In this document: positions 36,753 through 44,783 of the stretch, one piece after another
Layout of the letters: every line of letters begins with the position of its first letter
How positions within the stretch are numbered: the first letter of the stretch is position 1
Assembly (NCBI GenBank): GCA_910579955.1
Contig: CAJTWE010000002.1
Location: 1 to 64,000, forward strand
Origin: an uncultured Ruminococcus sp.
GTDB lineage: Bacteria > Bacillota > Clostridia > Oscillospirales > Ruminococcaceae
Direction of reading: 5' to 3'
Length of the DNA: 64,000 nucleotides
Notes under the pieces: model-generated
The model's database searches: none
What the model saw: only the letters and a program-made list of their open reading frames with translations
Told to the model about the DNA's origin: nothing
Program-made: the position numbers and the translations under genes

Positions 36753-37772
36753 ATGAAGACAATATTATTAGCAGGTGGCGCCGGATATATAGGCTCTCAT
36801 ACAGCAGTAGAACTTCTGGAATCTGGATTTGATGTAATAATTGCAGACAACTATTCCAATAGCTGTCCTGAAGTAATAAAACGTGTAGAAGAAATTACAG
36901 GTAAGACTGTAAAAACTTATGAGGTAGATATTAAAGATACAGACAAACTTGAAAATGTCTTTAAAGAAAACAAAATCGATGCTGTGATTCACTTTGCAGG
37001 TTTGAAAGCTGTAGGAGAATCCGTTGAAAAGCCTGTACTTTATTACAGAAACAACATTGATACCACACTTGCACTTCTGGAATGTATGAAGAAATATAAT
37101 GTAAACAATATTATCTTCTCATCAAGTGCAACAGTATATGGAGAAGAAAACCCTGTTCCATATACTGAAAAAATGAAACGTGGTACTTGCACAAATCCAT
37201 ATGGCTGGACTAAGGCTATGATGGAACAAATTCTTGAAGATGCAGCAAAGGCAGATAGTAATCTGTCTGTCATCCTGCTCCGATACTTCAATCCAATAGG
37301 TGCACATGAATCAGGCAAAATAGGAGAAGATCCTCAAGGTATTCCAAATAATCTAATGCCTTATGTAGCACAAGTTGCAGTGGGCAGGCGTGAAAAACTC
37401 ACTATTTTTGGACAAGATTATGATACTCCTGATGGTACTTGCCGCCGTGATTATATCCATGTTGTAGACCTTGCTAAGGGTCATGTAAAGGCAATTGAAT
37501 ACATCCTTGAAAATAATGGAGTTGATGTTTTCAATCTAGGCACAGGCACTCCATACAGCGTAACAGAAATAGTTACAACATTTGAAAAAGTAAATGATAT
37601 TCAGATAAATCATGTATACGGTCCAAGAAGAGCAGGCGATCTTCCTGAAAGTTATGCAAATGCAGATAAAGCACTTAGTCTGCTCGGCTGGAAAACTGAA
37701 AAAACACTTGCAGATATGTGCCGTGATACATGGAATTGGCAGAAAAATAATCCAAACGGTTATAAAAACTAA
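36753..37772 (+). CDS. galE: UDP-glucose 4-epimerase GalE
   Basis: GalE interconverts UDP-glucose and UDP-galactose. The 339-residue SDR protein has the NAD motif GGAGYIGSHTAVEL at residues 7-20, the Ser of the active site in FSSSATVYGE, the catalytic Tyr-x3-Lys in YGWTKAM and RYFNPIGAHESG. A single-gene unit with its own promoter and terminator. Confidence 0.96.
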   Translation: MKTILLAGGAGYIGSHTAVELLESGFDVIIADNYSNSCPEVIKRVEEITGKTVKTYEVDIKDTDKLENVFKENKIDAVIHFAGLKAVGESVEKPVLYYRNNIDTTLALLECMKKYNVNNIIFSSSATVYGEENPVPYTEKMKRGTCTNPYGWTKAMMEQILEDAAKADSNLSVILLRYFNPIGAHESGKIGEDPQGIPNNLMPYVAQVAVGRREKLTIFGQDYDTPDGTCRRDYIHVVDLAKGHVKAIEYILENNGVDVFNLGTGTPYSVTEIVTTFEKVNDIQINHVYGPRRAGDLPESYANADKALSLLGWKTEKTLADMCRDTWNWQKNNPNGYKN

Positions 37773-37810
37773 ATTATATGCCAAATCTTAATATTAACCA
37801 ATAAAACAAC

Positions 37811-37851
37811 AAGGCAGATCCTGTACTATATATGCAGAATCTGCCTTTTTA
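37811..37851 (+). terminator. Terminator after galE
   Basis: AAGGCAGAT (37811-37819) pairs with ATCTGCCTT, followed by T run. Confidence 0.85.
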
Positions 37852-37872
37852 ATTCTAATCGCTATTTATCTA

Positions 37873-37901
37873 TTGACTATTTTATACATATATGATATCA
37901 T
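37873..37901 (+). promoter_or_regulatory. Promoter of the asparagine-synthetase-like gene
   Basis: TTGACT (37873-37878), 17-base spacer and TATCAT (37896-37901) with a TGA extension. The palindrome ATGATATCAT (37892-37901) coincides with the -10 and may be an operator. Confidence 0.7.
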
Positions 37902-37954
37902 TTTATCATAGGAATAAATATATCCTGAAATATACAACTTGATGAGGTGCAGAT

Positions 37955-39493
37955 ATGATTGAAGTAAAAGAATATAGAGGACATATACGCAATTGGGAGG
38001 CACTGTGTGCTGAACTAAATATTGATATCTGTCTTTCAAGAGAAGAAAGAGAAAATGAAATACTTAAAAGGGCCTATGAAACATGGGGTTGTGATATGGC
38101 TAACCATTTATATGGCATGTTTGCATTTGCTTTGTGGGATAGCACTGAAGAGAAGCTCATATGTATACGTGATCATTTTGGAACAAAACCGTTTTACTAT
38201 TATGTAACCGCTGACAACAAACTGCTTTACGGAACAATGATACGAGATATTATGAATCAAAATGGTTTTGTAAAGGAGCTTAACACAGATGCACTACAGC
38301 TTTATATGAGTCTGACATATGTGGCAGGTGAAGATACGTTTTTTAAGGGCGTAAAAAAGCTTATGCCCGGTTGCTGTCTTACATGGAAAAATGGAAACTT
38401 AGATATAAACCGTTATTGGAAACCTGAATTCAAACCTGATAAAAGCAAAAAGCTTGAAGACTGGGCTGATGAAATCCATACCACTATGCAACAAATGATG
38501 AAAGAGATCAAAACAGATGATGAAACAGCTTATTCATTCCTATCTGGCGGTGTTGACTCTTCATATGTTCTTGCCATGTCAGATGCACAAATGGCGAGCT
38601 GCTGCGGTTATGATGATGAACGTTTCGATGAATCCGGCATGGCGGCTGAAACCGCAAAGCTTTTAAAAAGAGATTTTTCAAGATGCGTTATCTCACCAGA
38701 ACAGTATTTTGAAATCGTTCCATATGTTATGTACAATATGGAACAGCCATTGGGTGATGCCTCTGCAATTGCATTTGCAATAGGATGCCTTGAAACTGCA
38801 AAGCATGCAAAACTATGTTATTCAGGCGAAGGTTCAGATGAATTTTTCGGTGGATATAATATGTACAGAAATGCAGAAAGATACGGAGATAACCTCAAAA
38901 CTTTCTATGTTGGTAATACTAACATAATGAAAGAAGACGAAAAAAAGCGAATCCTGAAGTACTACAATCCAAATGTTCTACCTATAAATCTTGTGAAGAA
39001 CATTTATGAAGAAACAGAGGGACTTGATCCACTCAGCAAAATGTCCGATGTAGATATTCAAATCTGGCTTGAGGGTGACATTTATCTTAATGTTGATAAA
39101 ATGAGTACTGCTGCCGGTCTTGAAATAAGAATGCCTCTTACAGACAGAAGAGTATTTGATATCGCATCACGTATGCCATCAGAATATAAAGTTAATGAAG
39201 AGCAAAATAAAGTTGCATTTCGTACAGCTGCTGCACGTGTTCTTCCAGAAGAAATAGCATTTAGAAAAAAGCTCGGTTTTATTGTTCCAATAAGAATGTG
39301 GCTTGCTGATGAACGCTATAATCAAGATGTACAGAAAAAATTTAAAAGCAGTATGGCAGCAGAATTTTTTGATCTTGACGAAATTGGTAAGATTTTCGAT
39401 GAATATATCAGTGGAAATTCAGATAACTGGCGTAAAATCTGGACTATATATACTTTCCTTGTATGGTATGAAGAATATTTTGTAAAAAGATAA
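37955..39493 (+). CDS. Asparagine synthetase homologue lacking the start of the glutaminase domain
   Basis: The 512-residue protein has a complete synthetase half with the ATP-pyrophosphatase loop SFLSGGVDSSYVL (near residue 197), CYSGEGSDEFFGGY and EIRMPLTDRR, so adenylation of aspartate is likely. The N-terminal half starts MIEVKEYRGHIRNWEAL, which aligns with the FNGEIYNY segment that normally lies about 70 residues into AsnB. The catalytic Cys1, the glutamine-binding Arg and the NGE site are absent. The gene has its own promoter and a good GAGGTG site, so it is not a simple 5' truncation. Ammonia-dependent asparagine formation is the simplest guess; another amide-forming reaction cannot be excluded. 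Confidence 0.82.
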   Translation: MIEVKEYRGHIRNWEALCAELNIDICLSREERENEILKRAYETWGCDMANHLYGMFAFALWDSTEEKLICIRDHFGTKPFYYYVTADNKLLYGTMIRDIMNQNGFVKELNTDALQLYMSLTYVAGEDTFFKGVKKLMPGCCLTWKNGNLDINRYWKPEFKPDKSKKLEDWADEIHTTMQQMMKEIKTDDETAYSFLSGGVDSSYVLAMSDAQMASCCGYDDERFDESGMAAETAKLLKRDFSRCVISPEQYFEIVPYVMYNMEQPLGDASAIAFAIGCLETAKHAKLCYSGEGSDEFFGGYNMYRNAERYGDNLKTFYVGNTNIMKEDEKKRILKYYNPNVLPINLVKNIYEETEGLDPLSKMSDVDIQIWLEGDIYLNVDKMSTAAGLEIRMPLTDRRVFDIASRMPSEYKVNEEQNKVAFRTAAARVLPEEIAFRKKLGFIVPIRMWLADERYNQDVQKKFKSSMAAEFFDLDEIGKIFDEYISGNSDNWRKIWTIYTFLVWYEEYFVKR

Positions 39494-39521
39494 TTCTGAA
39501 AGTATAACATCAACATAAATA

Positions 39522-39570
39522 ACAGCCTGCATAGTTCTGACAACTTTGCAGGCTGTGAATTTTATTTTTT
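39522..39570 (+). terminator. Terminator-like hairpin between the asparagine-synthetase-like gene and mntP
   Basis: Perfect 10-pair stem, ACAGCCTGCA (39522-39531) with TGCAGGCTGT (39547-39556), then GAATTTTATTTTTTT. The U-run touches the mntP ribosome site GGAGG. Confidence 0.8.
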
Positions 39571-39582
39571 TGGAGGCACGTA

Positions 39583-40167
39583 ATGGAATGGAGTTTTGTT
39601 TTTTTCTTTAACAGTATTTTTCTTGGTATAGGACTTGCAATGGATGCTTTTTCAGTATCGCTTGCTAATGGTCTTAATGAACCTCATATGAGCAATAAAA
39701 AAATGAGCTGTATAGCAGGTACATTCGCTTTTTTTCAGGCACTAATGCCAATGTTGGGCTGGATATGTGTGCATACGATAGCGCAGTATTTCACAGCGTT
39801 TCAGAGCTATGTACCATGGATAGCACTTGTTCTTTTATTGTTTATTGGTGGAAAAATGCTTATTGAAGGGATTAGAAACAACGTTGAAGAAGAGTGTAAT
39901 TCGCATATTGGTATTGCTGCATTGATGCTTCAAGGTATTGCCACATCAATAGATGCACTTTCAGTAGGATTTACAATTTCAAATTATGGCTTGCTCATGG
40001 CTATTGTATGCTCACTGATAATTGCAGCAGCAACCTTTGTTATTTGCATAGCAGGCCTTAAAATAGGCAAACGTTTTGGTACTAAGCTTTCAAATAAAGC
40101 AGCAATATTAGGCGGTATAGTTCTTATTGCAATAGGTATAGAAATTTTTATTACTGGTACATTTTAA
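39583..40167 (+). CDS. mntP: Manganese efflux pump MntP
   Basis: The 194-residue membrane protein exports Mn2+. It shows two homologous halves with the family motifs GLAMDAFSVSLANG (near residue 18) and GIATSIDALSVGFT (near residue 120), each with the membrane Asp, and about six membrane helices. A terminator-like hairpin directly precedes the ribosome site and no promoter fits between, so expression may depend on read-through. I did not recognise a yybP-ykoY manganese riboswitch. Confidence 0.93.
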   Translation: MEWSFVFFFNSIFLGIGLAMDAFSVSLANGLNEPHMSNKKMSCIAGTFAFFQALMPMLGWICVHTIAQYFTAFQSYVPWIALVLLLFIGGKMLIEGIRNNVEEECNSHIGIAALMLQGIATSIDALSVGFTISNYGLLMAIVCSLIIAAATFVICIAGLKIGKRFGTKLSNKAAILGGIVLIAIGIEIFITGTF

Positions 40168-40229
40168 TAGAACCAAATTTGTTAATAAAAAAGAATTGGC
40201 TAATATACATATAGTATTCATCTAATACA

Positions 40230-40258
40230 TTGATAATTTGTGCGATATATGCTATAAT
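40230..40258 (+). promoter_or_regulatory. Orphan promoter with no downstream gene
   Basis: TTGATA (40230-40235), 17-base spacer, TATAAT (40253-40258) with TGC extension. The next plus-strand gene is 1.7 kb away; a terminator follows 50 bases later. Confidence 0.75.
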
Positions 40259-40264
40259 ACTTAT

Positions 40265-40348
40265 ATTGCAAGAAGCAATCCAATTATACTCTACTTCTAA
40301 TTTATATCAACAAAAGCATCCTGCTACTGTAGGATGCTTTTGTTATTA
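40265..40348 (+). ncRNA. Candidate small RNA (about 80 nt)
   Basis: The stretch between the orphan promoter and a perfect 14-pair hairpin (40309-40344, AACAAAAGCATCCT with AGGATGCTTTTGTT) contains no ORF with a start codon. Near its 5' end ATTGC and GCAAT can form a small stem-loop. The ends are inferred from promoter and hairpin positions. The hairpin may alternatively, or also, end the minus-strand MATE transcript. Confidence 0.45.
40309..40344. terminator. Bidirectional terminator-like hairpin
   Basis: Perfect 14-pair stem with 8-base loop; U-rich part lies at the stem base (CTTTTGTT). It can serve the orphan transcript and the MATE gene from the other strand. Confidence 0.75.
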
Positions 40349-40389
40349 ATTAAAAAAACTGTTTTAAATGATAAATGCAAATCAGAGTC

Positions 40390-41769
40390 TCATGCTTTAA
40401 ATAATGATAATTTACAATGTACACCTAATTTAGAACCTGCATTTTTCCTAATATACTTATTTATAAGTACGTTATAGGCTATAAAGTTCAATAAAACTGC
40501 GCCCATCCATGCAACAACATCAGCATAAGCAGTAGATTTAAAGCCAAAGTTTTCTATAAATAATACAATAACTGCAATTCTCATGCACATTTCTATAATA
40601 CCAGAAATCATAGGAATAATAGGCTTACCCATTCCTTGAACAGCACTTCTAAAAATAAATAGGAAGTTTACTAAAAACAGCATAGCACCGCAAATTGGAA
40701 GATACTCTGATAACAAAGATATAGGCTTTTCTCCGCTTAACATAAGCTGTCCGAGCATTTCAGGGAAGAAGAACATTACTGAACCAAGAAGCAGATATGA
40801 AATAAATGCAATTGAAAGACACACTTTAAGTCCATCCTGAATGCGATTATACTTTTCCGCACCAAAGTTTTGACTCGTAAATGATGACATTGTAAAACCA
40901 GCAGTACAAGCAGGCTGCATAAATAAATTAATATATTTACTGCAAACAGAATATGCCGATGTGTATGCAACGCCAAGTCCATTTACAAAATACTGAACAA
41001 CCATACAGCCGAGAGCAGTAATTGAATTCATAAGTGCCATTGGAAGACCGTTTCTAAAAAGTTCTCTATATATGATGAGATTATTTTTAAAATCCTTAGT
41101 TTTTAGTTTAATTACATCAATTTTCCTAAGTCTTATAAAACAAATAAATGCAGATATAATTTGAGCAAGTATCGTTGCAGTAGCTGCACCATCAACACCA
41201 GTTTTCAAAACAAAGATAAACACAATGTCAAGTATAATATTTATCAAAGTTGAAATTATAATTGCCACAAAAGGAGTTTTGCTATCTCCTAAAGCTCTAA
41301 GAATGGATGCACATAAATTATAAGCCATAGTAGCGGCCAATCCGCCGAACATAATATATCCATACGTTAGACTGTCTTTCATTATAGATGAGTCTGTCTG
41401 TATAAGATTGAAAAAGTCATGAAGAAACATTGTACTAAAAGCTGTAAGAATAATTGCAATAATAACAGACAGTACAACTGATGATGCTATTGACTTACGG
41501 AGACCATCATAATTTTTTGCACCGAATTTCTGTGCAACAGATACAGAAAAACCATTTGCTAATCCCAATGAAAATCCAATAACAAGAAAATTCAAAGACG
41601 ATAAATTACCGACTGCCGCTAATGCATTATCTCCAAGACCTTTGCCTACAATAGCTGTGTCAGCGATCATATAAATTTGCTGGAGCATATTTGTAAAAAG
41701 CATCGGGAAAAAGAACTTCAAAATCATCGGCGTAACTTTGCCCTTTGTTAAATCATATGTTTGTGCCAT
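40390..41769 (-). CDS. MATE-family efflux transporter
   Basis: The 459-residue protein has about twelve membrane helices and the MATE pattern QQIYMIADTAIVGKGLGDNALAAVG near the N-terminus and a second repeat with SSFTSQNFGAEKYNRI. It exports drugs or metabolites using Na+ or H+. The ATG at 41769 follows AGGAGGTG on the minus strand; a GTG 9 bases upstream is part of that site. Divergent from an AraC regulator that may control it. Confidence 0.93.
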   Translation of the reverse strand: MAQTYDLTKGKVTPMILKFFFPMLFTNMLQQIYMIADTAIVGKGLGDNALAAVGNLSSLNFLVIGFSLGLANGFSVSVAQKFGAKNYDGLRKSIASSVVLSVIIAIILTAFSTMFLHDFFNLIQTDSSIMKDSLTYGYIMFGGLAATMAYNLCASILRALGDSKTPFVAIIISTLINIILDIVFIFVLKTGVDGAATATILAQIISAFICFIRLRKIDVIKLKTKDFKNNLIIYRELFRNGLPMALMNSITALGCMVVQYFVNGLGVAYTSAYSVCSKYINLFMQPACTAGFTMSSFTSQNFGAEKYNRIQDGLKVCLSIAFISYLLLGSVMFFFPEMLGQLMLSGEKPISLLSEYLPICGAMLFLVNFLFIFRSAVQGMGKPIIPMISGIIEMCMRIAVIVLFIENFGFKSTAYADVVAWMGAVLLNFIAYNVLINKYIRKNAGSKLGVHCKLSLFKA

Positions 41770-41831
41770 AAAAAACACCTCCTGATACCACCAATTATAT
41801 TCAAAGTCAAAAGTAATTTATATCAAAATCA

Positions 41832-41860
41832 TTGCTTTTGTAACAAAAACATGATATAAT
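41832..41860 (+). promoter_or_regulatory. Promoter of the second AraC gene
   Basis: TTGCTT (41832-41837), 17-base spacer, TATAAT (41855-41860) with TGA extension, giving a leader of about 80 bases. A minus-strand TTGACT in the same gap probably serves the MATE gene. Confidence 0.7.
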
Positions 41861-41950
41861 ATAGTCCTATAGTATTGTTATAAAAATTTTGATGCAATAA
41901 ACATATAAAACATTCTTATTAAAAATAATTATCTATGTATGGTGATTAAC

Positions 41951-42715
41951 ATGAATACAAATCGTGACCTAAATTACAGACTCTATATTCAAAAAACAGA
42001 TGGATTTACAAGAACTCCATTTAATAAAGAATTTGAACAATATATGGCAATAAAAGCTGGCGATGTAGAAAAAGTACGAAATCATTTCTCAGAAGTACGC
42101 AATAGTTTTTTTTCTGGAAAAGGCAAGCTTTCCGAAGATCCAATTCGTAATATAATGTATCATTTTGTTGTATCTGTAGCCCTTACATCACGTATATGTG
42201 TCGAAGGCGGCCTAGGGCATGATACAGCATACACATTAAGTGATATTTACATACAAAAAGCAGACAAATGCAGATCTGTCACGACTATAATAGATATGAT
42301 AGGGGAAATGCAAATTGATTTTGCTGAAAGAATGCATGAATTAAAAAAAGAAAATGTAATTTCAATACACATAAGAAAATGCATTGATTATATATACGAA
42401 CATTTGCATGAAGAACTTACGGTTAAGATACTCTCAGAAGTAATAGGATTAAATCCATCCTATCTTTCAAAGCTGTTCATAAAGGAAAAAGGGATAAGCA
42501 TAAATGAATTTATTACCCGTGCAAAAATATCAACAGCAGAAAACTTACTTAAATTTTCTGATTTTACATCTCTTGAAATTGCTTTTGCCCTTGGATATTC
42601 ATCACAAAGCGCATTTATCAGTGTGTTTAAGAAAATCAATGGCATAACACCTAAACAATACAGAGATATTCAATATATGACCAATATATCAGAGCCTAAA
42701 GAATCTGATTTTTAG
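41951..42715 (+). CDS. AraC-family transcriptional regulator (divergent from MATE)
   Basis: The 254-residue protein has a helical N-terminal domain (about residues 25-145) and a C-terminal AraC helix-turn-helix pair (LTVKILSEVIGLNPSYLSKLF and SLEIAFALGYSSQSAFISVF, ending GITPKQYRD). The N-terminal part resembles the helical region found before AraC domains in response-regulator-like proteins; no ligand is evident. The ATG at 41951 is favoured because GGTGATT precedes it; 41939 is an alternative. Confidence 0.87.
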   Translation: MNTNRDLNYRLYIQKTDGFTRTPFNKEFEQYMAIKAGDVEKVRNHFSEVRNSFFSGKGKLSEDPIRNIMYHFVVSVALTSRICVEGGLGHDTAYTLSDIYIQKADKCRSVTTIIDMIGEMQIDFAERMHELKKENVISIHIRKCIDYIYEHLHEELTVKILSEVIGLNPSYLSKLFIKEKGISINEFITRAKISTAENLLKFSDFTSLEIAFALGYSSQSAFISVFKKINGITPKQYRDIQYMTNISEPKESDF

Positions 42716-42739
42716 TAAATAAATAATGTTCTGCACATT

Positions 42740-42768
42740 TTGACATTATAAGTAATTTATGCTATAAT
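42740..42768 (+). promoter_or_regulatory. Promoter of uvrB-uvrA
   Basis: TTGACA (42740-42745), 17-base spacer, TATAAT (42763-42768) with TGC extension. No clear LexA box of the Bacillus type was seen. Confidence 0.85.
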
Positions 42769-42815
42769 ATCGTGATAATAAACTTATATCTATTCAGCGA
42801 AAGGGGCAAAGTTAA

Positions 42816-44783
42816 ATGGATCATTTTGAACTTGTATCTGAATACAAACCAGCAGGCGACCAACCAGAAGCAATTGAAGCACTGGTCAAAGGAATAAAAG
42901 AAGGTCAAAAGGAACAGACACTCCTTGGTGTTACTGGTTCAGGCAAGACATATACAATTGCTAATGTTATAGCCAAAGTTAATAAGCCCACTCTTGTCCT
43001 TGCACATAACAAAATACTTGCAGCGCAATTATGCTCTGAGTTTAAGGAATTTTTCCCCAATAACTCTGTTGAATATTTTGTTTCGTACTATGACTATTAT
43101 CAACCAGAGGCATATGTTCCAAGCACTGACAGCTACATTGAAAAGGATTCCTCTATTAACGATGATATTGATAAACTTCGCCATTCGGCAACAATGGCAC
43201 TTGCCGAAAGAAAAGATGTGATAATCGTTGCCAGCGTATCCTGTATCTATTCTCTCGGAAGTCCTGAAGAATACCGTGCTATGGCAGTATCAGTAAGACA
43301 AGGAATGGAAAAATCTCGTGATACTCTTATAAATGAATTAGTAAGTATACAGTACGAGCGAAATGACATAAACTTTACAAGAAATAAATTTCGTGTACGT
43401 GGTGATGTACTTGAAATATTTCCAGCAAGTTATAATGACACTGCAATACGAATTGAATTTTTTGGTGATGAAATAGATCGTATTACTGAATTCAATGTAC
43501 TAACCGGAGAAATTATCGGAAGAATCTCTCATGCAGCTATATTTCCAGCATCACACTATGTAGTCGGCAGCGATAAAGTAGCACGTGCTACAAAAGAAAT
43601 AGAACAGGAACTTGAAGAAAGGGTTGAATTTTTCCAGCTTAATAATAAGCTCATAGAAGCTCAGAGAATAGAACAAAGAACACATTATGATATAGAAATG
43701 CTTCAAGAAATAGGATTTTGTACAGGAATTGAAAATTATTCAAGAGTTCTTGCTGGCAGGGAACCGGGCAGTACACCGCTCACACTTATAGATCACTTTC
43801 CTGAGGACTTTCTACTAGTTGTAGATGAAAGTCATGTTACATTACCACAGGTAAGAGCAATGTCAGCAGGAGATAAAGCAAGAAAAACTACTCTTATTGA
43901 ATATGGATTTCGACTTCCTAGTGCATTAGATAACAGACCACTTAATTTCAATGAGTTTTATAACCACATAAATCAAGCTATTTATGTAAGTGCAACTCCG
44001 GGTGACTTTGAAAAAGAACATTCATCTCAGATAGTAGAACAGGTTATTCGTCCTACAGGACTTGTTGATCCCGAAATTATTGTAAAACCTGTCAACGGAC
44101 AGATAGAAGATCTCTATTCCGAGATACAAGTTAGAGCAGAAAAGAATGAACGTGTACTTGTAACAACACTTACAAAGAAAATGGCTGAGGATCTTACAGA
44201 TTATCTTGAAAAAATGGATGTACGTGTAAGATATCTTCATCATGATATAGATACAGTTGAGCGTATGGAAATAATACGTGATCTACGTATGGGTGAATTC
44301 GATGTTCTAGTAGGTATAAATTTGCTTCGTGAGGGACTTGACATACCAGAAGTATCTCTTGTTGCTATTCTCGATGCTGATAAAGAAGGATTTCTCAGAA
44401 GTGAAACTTCTATGATTCAAACTATAGGTCGTGCTGCACGTAACGCCAACGGTCAGGTCATCATGTACGCAGACGAAGTAACAGGCTCTATGGAAAGAGC
44501 AATTACAGAAACTGAACGACGCAGAAAAAAACAAATGGACTTCAATGAAACACACGGTATAATTCCTAAAACTATTCATAAGGATATACGTGATGTAATA
44601 GACATACGTTCCAAAGAAGAGATTGAACAAACTGTAATTTCTAAGCCTAAAATGACTGTTAAAGAAAGACGTGAACTTATAGAAGAACTTACTGCTCAAA
44701 TGAAAGAAGCTGCTAAACTCCTTGAATTTGAACATGCAGCATATTTAAGAGATAAAATAAAAGAACTGAAGGGAAAGAAATGA
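42816..44783 (+). CDS. uvrB: Excinuclease ABC subunit B
   Basis: UvrB verifies damage and recruits UvrC. The 655-residue protein has Walker [13 protein letters not shown] near residue 40, the damage-sensing beta-hairpin [12 protein letters not shown], helicase motifs [11 protein letters not shown] and IGRAARN, and a C-terminal UVR motif ([17 protein letters not shown]). AAAGGGG site. Stop and uvrA start overlap as ATGA. Confidence 0.97.
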   Translation: MDHFELVSEYKPAGDQPEAIEALVKGIKEGQKEQTLLGVTGSGKTYTIANVIAKVNKPTLVLAHNKILAAQLCSEFKEFFPNNSVEYFVSYYDYYQPEAYVPSTDSYIEKDSSINDDIDKLRHSATMALAERKDVIIVASVSCIYSLGSPEEYRAMAVSVRQGMEKSRDTLINELVSIQYERNDINFTRNKFRVRGDVLEIFPASYNDTAIRIEFFGDEIDRITEFNVLTGEIIGRISHAAIFPASHYVVGSDKVARATKEIEQELEERVEFFQLNNKLIEAQRIEQRTHYDIEMLQEIGFCTGIENYSRVLAGREPGSTPLTLIDHFPEDFLLVVDESHVTLPQVRAMSAGDKARKTTLIEYGFRLPSALDNRPLNFNEFYNHINQAIYVSATPGDFEKEHSSQIVEQVIRPTGLVDPEIIVKPVNGQIEDLYSEIQVRAEKNERVLVTTLTKKMAEDLTDYLEKMDVRVRYLHHDIDTVERMEIIRDLRMGEFDVLVGINLLREGLDIPEVSLVAILDADKEGFLRSETSMIQTIGRAARNANGQVIMYADEVTGSMERAITETERRRKKQMDFNETHGIIPKTIHKDIRDVIDIRSKEEIEQTVISKPKMTVKERRELIEELTAQMKEAAKLLEFEHAAYLRDKIKELKGKK

